Both the position numbers and the translations under genes were made by a program. 64,000 bases of DNA, taken from Mariluticola halotolerans (lineage in GTDB: Bacteria > Pseudomonadota > Alphaproteobacteria > Rhizobiales > Devosiaceae). Shown one piece after another: positions 24,153 to 30,905 of this stretch. The notes beneath the pieces were generated by a model. The model had not been told where the DNA came from and made no database searches. It saw only the letters and a list, made by a program, of their open reading frames with translations. The stretch is from the NCBI RefSeq assembly GCF_021611515.1, contig NZ_CP090960.1:1736001-1800000 (forward strand), written 5' to 3'. Every line of letters begins with the position of its first letter. Positions within the stretch are counted from its first letter, which is position 1.

Positions 24153-24173
24153 AATTAGCATCGCAGGTGATAC

Positions 24174-24398
24174 ATGGCAGAAAAAACAGACTGGGAACTA
24201 AAGGCCGCTAACCTCCTGAAAGCGGAATTGAAACGTAAAGGGGTTACCTATTCGCAGCTTGTCGAAAAGCTGGCGGATATTGGGATAGATGAACGTGAGG
24301 CGAATATCAGGAATAAGCTAAGCCGGGGGAAGTTCACTGCAGCTTTTCTTCTGGCGTGTTTGGAGGCGATTGATTCTCAATCTGTTCGTTTGGACTAG
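24174..24398 (+). CDS. DUF6471 domain protein, putative small regulator
   Basis: A 74-residue protein. The segment KAELKRKGVTYSQLVEKLADIGIDEREANIRNKLSRGKFTAAFLLACLEAIDS matches the DUF6471 pattern as I recall it: a helix-turn-helix-like fold similar to Cro-type repressors. The domain is common next to mobile genes in alphaproteobacteria. The position behind the palindromic operator suggests it controls transposase expression; this is inference. Its last 65 bases overlap the 3' end of the convergent membrane gene, an unusually deep tail-to-tail overlap. Confidence 0.75.
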   Translation: MAEKTDWELKAANLLKAELKRKGVTYSQLVEKLADIGIDEREANIRNKLSRGKFTAAFLLACLEAIDSQSVRLD

Positions 24399-25050
24399 CT
24401 GTGTCCATCCCCGGAAACTGCGGTTCATCGTCGTTGATATTAAGCCAATGGAGCCAATCCAAGTGCTCGAACCCTGAATAAGCAATTTCAGGCACAATTA
24501 TGGTAACCCGTTTGAATGAGCACCCCCGAAATGTACAGTTGTCAATAATTATTCCATTATGCGGCCATCTATCTGTACGCGTAAGTATGGCGTCGCAATT
24601 TGGGAGTCGTTGGTCGGCCAATTGATTGTTGTTTCGGATTAGTATGTTTGCAGGCCCGATGATGTCACAATTAATGAACGCTTTTCCATCAATATGCGGC
24701 TCTGATGGGAGACAAAATTCGTTGAGAAAAATTCGTTTGTTCTCGAATGTTTTAGCCATCGGGTCTACGTATCCGGACTTAGAAAACAAATACTGATTGT
24801 ATTTCGACCGGACCCATCGCCCATATGACCATGAGAATATCGCATAAGCCAAAACGGCTATAATCAAACCCACAAACCCGGCTATAACCCATGAGAGCGG
24901 TGCAAATTGCTGAAACAAGTCCATCGCACTAACCGCCCATGCCGGTAGAGCTGTTAATGCAATGAAATAACCGCCAAGCATGAATTGGCTTAATGACCAC
25001 CGCCACTCTAGTCGAGCTAGAAACTGATCTATTCTTTGTCCTATTTTCAT
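24334..25050 (-). CDS. Element-borne membrane protein with pentapeptide-like C-terminal region
   Basis: A 238-residue protein starting 60 bases inside the right terminal repeat. Two membrane helices (about residues 22-43 and 52-75) are followed by a cytoplasmic region. KTFENKRIFLNEF and HIDGKAFINCDIIGPANILI, then GIIIDNCTFRGCSFKRVTII, have the F-x-x-C spacing of short right-handed beta-helix or pentapeptide repeats. The last 30 residues are acidic and proline-rich. I recall similar hypothetical proteins but no defined function. AT content is high. It is the largest passenger gene and has no evident role in transposition, so it may be cargo that affects the host. Confidence 0.7.
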   Translation of the reverse strand: MKIGQRIDQFLARLEWRWSLSQFMLGGYFIALTALPAWAVSAMDLFQQFAPLSWVIAGFVGLIIAVLAYAIFSWSYGRWVRSKYNQYLFSKSGYVDPMAKTFENKRIFLNEFCLPSEPHIDGKAFINCDIIGPANILIRNNNQLADQRLPNCDAILTRTDRWPHNGIIIDNCTFRGCSFKRVTIIVPEIAYSGFEHLDWLHWLNINDDEPQFPGMDTASPNEQIENQSPPNTPEEKLQ

Positions 25051-25110
25051 TTAGGTATCTTGCCCCAAACCATTTGCTGAATCGAGTCATATCCCGACCC
25101 CGCGAACAGC

Positions 25111-25135
25111 TTGGTGCGCTTGATACATAAGGCCG
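25111..25135 (-). repeat. Right terminal inverted repeat of the IS1595-type element (25 bp)
   Basis: Exact reverse complement of 21500-21524. It is followed directly by the right copy of the target duplication. Confidence 0.92.
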
Positions 25136-26255
25136 CGATTATCCACCCGAAAAACTCGACATCAAATTCGTGGTGGAGGCGAGCAGTGCAGAGACGGTTG
25201 CAGCGGTAAAACCTTTCCTTGATGACCCGCGTTTTGAACTGATCGTCGTCCCGCCCTGCGCCCCGCACACCAAACCCAAGGCGCTCAATTATACGCTGCC
25301 CATGGTGCGGGGCGACCATCTGGTGGTTTATGATGCTGAGGATATACCGGAGCCGGACCAGTTGCGGCGGGCGGCATCGCAATTTGACGAAGACCCTTGT
25401 GTCGATTGCCTGCAGGCCGAACTGCGTATCGACAATGCCGGCGAAAGCTGGCTGACCGCCTTGTTTGCGGCGGAATATAGCGGATTGTTTGGCATCATGC
25501 TGCCGGCGCTGGCCCATTGGCGCCTGCCGGTGCCCCTTGGCGGCACCTCAAACCATTTCCGGACGGCCAGTTTGCGCGAGGTGGGGGGATGGGATGCGTT
25601 CAACGTTACCGAGGATGCGGATCTCGGTATTCGTTTCGCCCGGTTGCGCTACCGGGTGGGCACGCTCAAATCGCGCACTTATGAAGAAGCGCCGGTGCGC
25701 ATGATGCCCTGGATCCGGCAGCGCACGCGCTGGATGAAGGGCTGGATGCAGACCTTTATCGTCCATAACCGCTATCCGTTGCAGTTCTTGCGCGATGCCG
25801 GCTGGCGCAATTTTCTGGTGTTCCAGATTTATATCAGTGGGATGATTTTCAGTGCGCCGCTGCATCTGGTGTTTGTTATCGCCCTTTTGATCCGGGGCTC
25901 TGTGGCGCTATTCGCCGGCACCCCCGTGCAGCCGATGGCCTTTGCCCACATGTTCGTGCTTGCGGCAGGATATTTCGGGGCATGTGTACTGGCGATTGCG
26001 GGCACCGCCCGTCTGCCGGGGCAAAATATTGGCCGCTATCAATGGCTGCTGCCGCTCTATTGGGGGCTCACCGGCATTGCTGCCTTTCGCGCCATGTATG
26101 AGCTGGTGGTGCGTCCCTATTTCTGGGCAAAGACCGGCCACGGTGTCACCGAACACAGGCGCGGACCCGTTTCAGGACAAAGACAACAGACCCGGCCCGA
26201 ACCCACTCCGCCGATTGATCTCAAGAAGTGGGGGGACGCAAAAGAACCGTCCTGA
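25136..26255 (+). pseudogene. Family 2 glycosyltransferase, 3' part, disrupted by IS1595-type insertion
   Basis: Starts with the right target duplicate (CGATTATC, 25136-25143) and continues the frame broken at 21499. It holds the catalytic parts of the GT-A domain: VYDAEDIPEPDQL (DXD-like), TEDADLGIRFARL and the QxxRW motif in RQRTRWMKGW, followed by several membrane helices and a proline-rich tail. The severed piece has a possible GTG start at 25170 but lacks the nucleotide-binding opening strand. The family includes synthases of exopolysaccharide and related glycans. Precise excision would restore the gene, so the loss may be reversible. Confidence 0.9.
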
Positions 26256-26288
26256 CCCGCAATGCGTTCTTGTCCGCAAGACCCCCTG

Positions 26289-26513
26289 TCACCCCGGACT
26301 GGTACTCAGATAACGCGCAAGCGCCAAATGCTTCAGGTGCGCGCCTGTCGCAGATGCCTGATTGCGCGCCGCACGGCTGATGCCGACATCCTCAAGCTGC
26401 CAGTCGGGCCATTCATCCAGATTGACCCGGGCTCCGCTATGGCGCGGGGGCAGATAGCGCGCAGCCAGGCGGGCAATTTTTCCCTGCATTTGCGTGTCGG
26501 CTCTCTTGGGCAT
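26289..26513 (-). CDS. Small DUF1127-like protein
   Basis: A 74-residue basic protein. The C-terminal block LDEWPDWQLEDVGISRAARNQ resembles the DUF1127 pattern (short helix, then D-x-G-(I/L)-S/T-R). DUF1127 proteins are small, Arg-rich and, in some rhizobia and Agrobacterium, linked to RNA turnover and phosphate or stress responses; the match here is weak. The ATG at 26513 is chosen because AAAGGAG precedes it by 7 bases. It is transcribed divergently from the LysR gene with about 110 bases between the starts, suggesting LysR control. Confidence 0.6.
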   Translation of the reverse strand: MPKRADTQMQGKIARLAARYLPPRHSGARVNLDEWPDWQLEDVGISRAARNQASATGAHLKHLALARYLSTSPG

Positions 26514-26624
26514 GATGCGTCTCCTTTGCTGGGCATCATGCTTGCGCAAATAAAAACATTGATTTAGTCAATGTTTTTTGCAAAATTGATCGCAAATATC
26601 GATCTTTTGGCGAGAGAACCACCC

Positions 26625-27497
26625 ATGTTTTCGCTCGACCCTGATTTTCTGCGCAGCTTTCTGGCCATTTGCGAGACAGGCAGCTATGGCGCGGCGGCGG
26701 CGCGGGTCAACAAGACCCAGTCCACCCTTTCCGCCCAGATGAAGAAGCTTGAAGAGACACTCGGCACCAATCTGTTCGAGAAGACAGGTCGGCGCAACAC
26801 GCTTAGCCCTGCCGGCTCACGTCTGCTTGCCTATGCCGGACCGATCGTCAGGCTGAACGACGAGACCATCAATGCCTTCCGGCCGCCAGCGGTTAGCGGC
26901 GCGATCAAGATTGGTACCAGCGACGACTATGCCCAGTCGTTCCTGCCGCCCGTTCTTGCCAATTTCGCCGCCACATGCCCCGCTGTTGAGGTCGAGGTTG
27001 TCACCAGTGACACCCGCACCTTGCTGGCGCGTGATGATACGGAGACATTTGACGCGTTGCTGATCTCGACCACTTACGGTGACGACGGGTTTGAAATATT
27101 GCGCAAGGACCAGTTGCATTGGATTGGTTCGGACCGGCATGCCCGCCACAAGGCAGAACGGATTCCACTGGCATTATGGTCAGATGGCTGTTCCTGGCGC
27201 GCCAAGGCGCTGGCGGCACTGGCCCAGGGCGGGCGTGAATGGCGCATGGCCTATACGACATCTAACGCCCCGCTGCTGCTGGCTACCGTGCGCGACGGGC
27301 TTGGCATCACTATTGGCCCGCGCTGGTATCTGACGCCGGGACTGAGAATTATTGAAGAAATGGACGCGCAATGCCCCCTCGAGAAAGATGGCATCGGCAT
27401 TCGCACACGCCCGGGCGAAAAATCACCGTCGCTGGAAGCGTTTTTAAAGGAAGTGCGGCTGCATTTCAAAGGTGAGGGACGGCTGGCGGTGGCGTGA
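26625..27497 (+). CDS. LysR-family transcriptional regulator
   Basis: A 290-residue LTTR. The N-terminal winged helix is canonical (LDPDFLRSFLAICETGSYGAAAARVNKTQSTLSAQMKKLEETLGTNLFEKTGR). The effector-binding domain from about residue 85 has IKIGTSDDYAQSFLPPVLANFAATCP. The ATG at 26625 gives the usual start; the frame extends upstream to 26571 without support. It is divergent from the DUF1127-like gene, the classic LTTR arrangement. The effector is unknown. Confidence 0.85.
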   Translation: MFSLDPDFLRSFLAICETGSYGAAAARVNKTQSTLSAQMKKLEETLGTNLFEKTGRRNTLSPAGSRLLAYAGPIVRLNDETINAFRPPAVSGAIKIGTSDDYAQSFLPPVLANFAATCPAVEVEVVTSDTRTLLARDDTETFDALLISTTYGDDGFEILRKDQLHWIGSDRHARHKAERIPLALWSDGCSWRAKALAALAQGGREWRMAYTTSNAPLLLATVRDGLGITIGPRWYLTPGLRIIEEMDAQCPLEKDGIGIRTRPGEKSPSLEAFLKEVRLHFKGEGRLAVA

Positions 27498-27571
27498 TGG
27501 AGCGGGTGAAGGGAATCGAACCCTCGTCACTTGCTTGGGAAGCAAAAGCTCTACCATTGAGCTACACCCGC
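27498..27571 (-). tRNA. tRNA-Gly (anticodon CCC)
   Basis: The minus strand reads GCGGGTGTAGCTCAATGGTA at the 5' end and closes with CACCCGCTCCA. The acceptor arm GCGGGTG pairs with CACCCGC, the TTCGATTC T-loop is present, and the anticodon loop is TTCCCAA. CCA is encoded. Length is 74 nt. It lies directly after the LysR stop codon. Confidence 0.93.
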
Positions 27572-27617
27572 AACGCTGTTCGCGCGGCGCTATATCTGCG
27601 CGAAAGCCGCGCAGTCG

Positions 27618-28736
27618 TCAAGCCAGATTGCCAAACGGTTTGAAGTGCTTTGACAGTTTAAGGCTCTGCGCCTGATAATTGGAGCCGAGGGCTGTGCCAT
27701 AAAGTACCTCGGGCTGTTCGGCCATGCGCTCATAAATCAGCCGGCCGATGGTTTGCCCATGGCCGAGCAAAAACGGCACTTCGCGGCTACGCACTTCCAG
27801 CACAGCACGGCTGCCGGTGCCCCCTGCCCCGGCATAGCCGAAACCGGGATCGAAGAAACCGGCATAATGCACGCGGAATTCGCCCACCAACGGATCGAAT
27901 GGCACCATTTCGGCGGCATAATCGGGCGGCACCTGCACGCTTTCGCGGCTGACCAGAATATAGAACTCATCCGGATCGAGGATCAGGTCATCATTGCCGC
28001 GATTATAAAGCGGATCCCAGAAATCGAGCACCTCGAGGGCGGCCTTCTTGTCCACGTCGACAACAGCGGTGTGGCGCTTGGAGCGGTAACCGATCAGCCC
28101 GTCGCGGCCATCGCCCTTGAGATCGATCGAGAGGGCCACGCCCTCGCCCACTTCCATATTGGCATCAAAGACCAGTGTCTGTTCCTGATGCAGGGCCTGA
28201 TGCTCTGCAACCGACAGGCGCGTCTGGCCCTTGCGGAAACGCATTTGTGACAGGCGTGAGCCGGTGCGCACCAGAACGGGAAAGGTGCGCGGGCTGATTT
28301 CGAGATAAAGCGGCCCCCGATAGCCCGGGGCCACGTTGTCGAAGCCGCGGGCGCTATCGACAATCACGCGGGTAAAGATGTCGAGCCGGCCGGTCGAGCT
28401 TTTCGGATTGGCGGCAGCGCTGATGCCGTCAGGCAGATCCAGGCTTTCCAGCAGCGGCACCAGATAGACGCAGCCGCGCTCGAGCACCGCGCCTTGGCGC
28501 AGGTCGATTTCATGCAGCTTGAGTTCGCCGATCCGGTCTTCAACCGTGTGGCCGGGGCCGGGCAGAAAGCTGGAACGGACGCGGATGGCCTTGGCGCCCA
28601 GACGCAAATCGAGGCTTGCAGGTTGCACCTGGTCGGCATCCAGCGGGGTTTCGATATTGATCGCGCCATCGGCAACCAATGCCTCGATCATACGCGCGGA
28701 AAAGATGCCGTCCGGCCAGTCTTGCGTCTTGGTCAT
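27618..28736 (-). CDS. dcd: 2'-deoxycytidine 5'-triphosphate deaminase (long, two-module form)
   Basis: A 372-residue protein of the long alphaproteobacterial type, about twice the size of E. coli Dcd (193 aa). The N-terminal module has the trimeric dUTPase/dCTP-deaminase fold (DADQVQPASLDLRLGAKAIRV and NPKSSTGRLDIFTRVI, with nucleotide-contacting S/R residues), and the C-terminal half repeats a related barrel (PDEFYILVSRESVQVPPDYAAEMVPFDPLVGEFRVHYAGFFDPGFG). It converts dCTP to dUTP for dTTP supply. It is divergent from metZ, with the riboswitch leader between them. Confidence 0.88.
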   Translation of the reverse strand: MTKTQDWPDGIFSARMIEALVADGAINIETPLDADQVQPASLDLRLGAKAIRVRSSFLPGPGHTVEDRIGELKLHEIDLRQGAVLERGCVYLVPLLESLDLPDGISAAANPKSSTGRLDIFTRVIVDSARGFDNVAPGYRGPLYLEISPRTFPVLVRTGSRLSQMRFRKGQTRLSVAEHQALHQEQTLVFDANMEVGEGVALSIDLKGDGRDGLIGYRSKRHTAVVDVDKKAALEVLDFWDPLYNRGNDDLILDPDEFYILVSRESVQVPPDYAAEMVPFDPLVGEFRVHYAGFFDPGFGYAGAGGTGSRAVLEVRSREVPFLLGHGQTIGRLIYERMAEQPEVLYGTALGSNYQAQSLKLSKHFKPFGNLA

Positions 28737-28841
28737 GCTGCGGCTTGTCCTCCGGTTGGGTGCTATCCCTAATCGTCACCCTATCCGATAGCAACCGGGT
28801 GCATTGACGCCAAGGCTGAATTGGCCGTAAAACCCAATCTA

Positions 28842-28893
28842 TTGTGGTGATTTGGCCGGTCAGATTGCAAGCCACATTAAACAAATTGCTAAA
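28842..28893 (+). ncRNA. SAM-II riboswitch aptamer upstream of metZ
   Basis: The sequence GTGGTGATTTGGCCGG (28844-28859), then ATTGCAAGCCACATTAAA and AATTGCTAAA, matches the conserved SAM-II core. The P1 stem is GTGG (28844-28847) with CCAC (28872-28875), and the 3' GCTAAA forms the pseudoknot with the loop region. The class senses S-adenosylmethionine and represses methionine-biosynthesis genes in alphaproteobacteria. It is followed at once by an intrinsic terminator, so control is likely at transcription elongation. Confidence 0.9.
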
Positions 28894-28902
28894 CGACCGT
28901 TT

Positions 28903-28931
28903 CGCCGGCCGCATTCGCGCCGGCGTTTTTT
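28903..28931 (+). terminator. Riboswitch expression-platform terminator before metZ
   Basis: CGCCGGC (28903-28909) pairs with GCCGGCG (28919-28925) and is followed by six T residues (28926-28931). It lies 10 bases after the SAM-II aptamer and 20 bases before the metZ ATG, the expected position for SAM-dependent premature termination. Confidence 0.85.
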
Positions 28932-28950
28932 GTTTGGAAAGGTTGACTTC

Positions 28951-30156
28951 ATGTCCCGTGACCGCAATCCACTCAGCGATCCAAAACGCCGTTCGGCGCA
29001 AACCCAGTTGATTCACGGCGGCACCGAGCGCAGCCAGCATGGCGAGACCTCGGAAGCCATTTTCATGAGCTCGGGGTTTATTTACGAAGATTCGGGGGCG
29101 GCGGAAGCGCGGTTCAAGGGCGAAGATCCGGGGTACATCTATTCGCGGTTTTCCAATCCGACGGTTGAAATGTTCCAGCAGCGCATGGCGCTGGTTGAGG
29201 GCGCTGAGGCAGCGCGTGGCACAGCCTCTGGCATGGCGGCGGTCACCACCGCGCTGATGGCGCAGGTGCGCGCGGGCGATCATGTTGTCGCCTCCCGGGC
29301 CTTGTTTGGCGGCTGCCGTTTTGTGGTTGAGGATTATCTGCCGCGCTGGGGCGTTGAATCCACTTTGGTGGACGGGCGCGACCCGGAGAATTTCGCCCGG
29401 GCGATGAAGCCGAATACCAAGCTGGTATTTATCGAAACACCGACCAACCCCACCCTGGAACTGGTTGATATCAAGGCGGTTGCCGAGATTGCCCATGTCC
29501 ATGATGCGGTGCTGGTGGTGGACAATGTGTTTGCCACCCCGATCTGGCAGAAGCCGCTGGAGCTGGGCGCAGATCTGGTTGTTTATTCGGCCACCAAACA
29601 TATTGATGGGCAAGGCCGGGCGCTGGGCGGGATTATTCTTGGCTCTGAAGACCTGATTTCGGGCGATGTGCACACGATTATCCGCCAGACCGGTCCCTCA
29701 ATGAGCCCGTTCAATGCCTGGGTGATGCTGAAGGGTCTGGAGACACTGTCCCTCAGGGTTGAGCAGATGACGCGAAACGCTGCGAAGGTTGCCGATTTTC
29801 TGGCTGACCATCCGAAAGTCGAGCGGCTGATCTATCCCGGCCATGCCTCGCACCCACAATATGAACTGGCGCAGCGCCAGATGAAGGCGGGTTCGACCCT
29901 TGTTTCTTTCGAGGTAAAGGGCGGACAGGAAAAGTCGTTTGCCGCTGCCGACGCGCTTGGGATCATTCTGACGTCAAACAATCTTGGGGATGCCAAATCG
30001 ATCATTTCGCACCCGGCGACCACCACCCATGCGCGTTTCACCGACGAAGTGCGCGAAGAAGCCGGGATCAGCCGCGCGCTATTGCGCCTTTCGGTGGGGT
30101 TGGAAGACGCTGATGACCTGATCGCCGACCTGGCTTACGGGCTTGATCAGGCCTGA
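28951..30156 (+). CDS. metZ: O-succinylhomoserine sulfhydrylase
   Basis: A 401-residue PLP enzyme of the cystathionine gamma-synthase family that makes homocysteine from O-succinylhomoserine and sulfide. Motifs: SRFSNPTVEMFQQRMALVEGAE, phosphate-binding ASGMAAV, aspartate of VLVVDNVFATP, and the PLP lysine in YSATKHIDGQG. The ATG at 28951 has GGAAAGG about 8 bases upstream; an upstream frame extension to 28852 covers the riboswitch and is not coding. Regulation by SAM-II fits its pathway. The 3' end overlaps the convergent phosphotransferase gene by 10 bases. Confidence 0.92.
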   Translation: MSRDRNPLSDPKRRSAQTQLIHGGTERSQHGETSEAIFMSSGFIYEDSGAAEARFKGEDPGYIYSRFSNPTVEMFQQRMALVEGAEAARGTASGMAAVTTALMAQVRAGDHVVASRALFGGCRFVVEDYLPRWGVESTLVDGRDPENFARAMKPNTKLVFIETPTNPTLELVDIKAVAEIAHVHDAVLVVDNVFATPIWQKPLELGADLVVYSATKHIDGQGRALGGIILGSEDLISGDVHTIIRQTGPSMSPFNAWVMLKGLETLSLRVEQMTRNAAKVADFLADHPKVERLIYPGHASHPQYELAQRQMKAGSTLVSFEVKGGQEKSFAAADALGIILTSNNLGDAKSIISHPATTTHARFTDEVREEAGISRALLRLSVGLEDADDLIADLAYGLDQA

Positions 30157-30776
30157 GTTTCGGTCTGTTTGTCGCCAAATTGCCGATAGGCCATCAGCCA
30201 GCGCGAAACGCCGGTGACAAAGCATAACAGGGCGAAAATGGTGGCCAGAACGGGGAACAGGAATGGCCAGATGGCCAAAACGACAAAGAACAGAATGGTC
30301 TCGGTGCCCTCAAGCAGGCCCTCGGTGAAATAGAGCGATTTGATGCCGCGCAGTTCGGTGGTCAGCGCGTGCTTTTCCGCAAGGATGGCATAGCCGAGAA
30401 ATGTCGCACCGTTGAAATAAAAGGCGAACAGCAGGAAGGCGCCGGCAATGGCATTGCTTTCGGGATTGGCGAGCACAAAGCCCATGGGGATGGCCCCATA
30501 GAACAGAAAGTCGGCGCTGATATCGAGATAGCCGCCGAAATCGGTTTTCTCTGTGGCGCGGGCAATGGCCCCGTCCAGCCCATCGGCCAGCCGTGACACC
30601 AGAATAAGCACAAGCCCCAGCACAAACCATTGGGCGGCGATGGCAATGGCTGCCGCCAGCCCGATGCCCAATCCGAACAAGGTCATGGCATTGGCACTCA
30701 TGCCGACACTAGCCAGCGCCGCGCCCAGATTATTCAGCGGCGGATCAATCAATTTGCGCATGACGCCATCAAGCAT
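30147..30776 (-). CDS. CDP-alcohol phosphatidyltransferase family protein
   Basis: A 209-residue membrane enzyme with about six helices. The CDP-alcohol phosphotransferase signature is complete: DGLDGAIARATEKTDFGGYL followed by DISAD, supplying the metal-binding aspartates. It transfers a phosphatidyl or similar group from a CDP-alcohol to an alcohol acceptor in phospholipid synthesis; the acceptor cannot be deduced. The ATG at 30776 is favoured because GGAGG lies about 9 bases upstream. An in-frame start at 30800 lacks this. Confidence 0.83.
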   Translation of the reverse strand: MLDGVMRKLIDPPLNNLGAALASVGMSANAMTLFGLGIGLAAAIAIAAQWFVLGLVLILVSRLADGLDGAIARATEKTDFGGYLDISADFLFYGAIPMGFVLANPESNAIAGAFLLFAFYFNGATFLGYAILAEKHALTTELRGIKSLYFTEGLLEGTETILFFVVLAIWPFLFPVLATIFALLCFVTGVSRWLMAYRQFGDKQTETQA

Positions 30777-30824
30777 GGTGTCGGCCTCCCCATTCCCCAA
30801 GGCGACACACTTACACCTCGCCAG

Positions 30825-30849
30825 CCGCCAATCAATGCATGATTGGCGG
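30825..30849. terminator. Perfect 10-bp palindromic hairpin between RND permease and phosphotransferase genes
   Basis: CCGCCAATCA (30825-30834) and TGATTGGCGG (30840-30849) form a perfect stem with a 5-base loop in the gap downstream of the RND permease stop. No T-run follows on the minus strand, so it may be an inefficient terminator, an mRNA-stabilising end or a protein site. Confidence 0.45.
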
Positions 30850-30905
30850 ATAACGAGATGTTGAAAAGCGCGTGTGTGGCGCGCGGCGCGTTGCCGCTTT
30901 CCGGC

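Larger units (their letters stand above)
21500..25135. mobile_element. IS1595-family transposable element with passenger genes (3,636 bp)
   Basis: The element is bounded by perfect 25-bp inverted repeats (21500-21524 and 25111-25135, beginning CGGCCTTATGTATCAAG) and flanked by the 8-bp direct repeat CGATTATC. It encodes an ISXO2-like DDE transposase (23111-24070, minus strand) and six further small genes. Base composition is visibly more AT-rich than the flanking host genes, which supports recent acquisition. The empty site can be rebuilt exactly, giving an intact host gene. Typical IS1595 members are about 1 kb with a transposase alone, so this is a cargo-bearing derivative. The repeats, duplication and restored gene are seen directly; the family assignment rests on the transposase motifs. 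Confidence 0.93.

Noticed and set aside
27498-27571. tRNA-Gly as an integration site of an island
   Set aside because: No integrase, no direct repeat of the tRNA 3' end and no atypical composition next to it; the element at 21.5 kb ends 2.4 kb away and moved by transposition.
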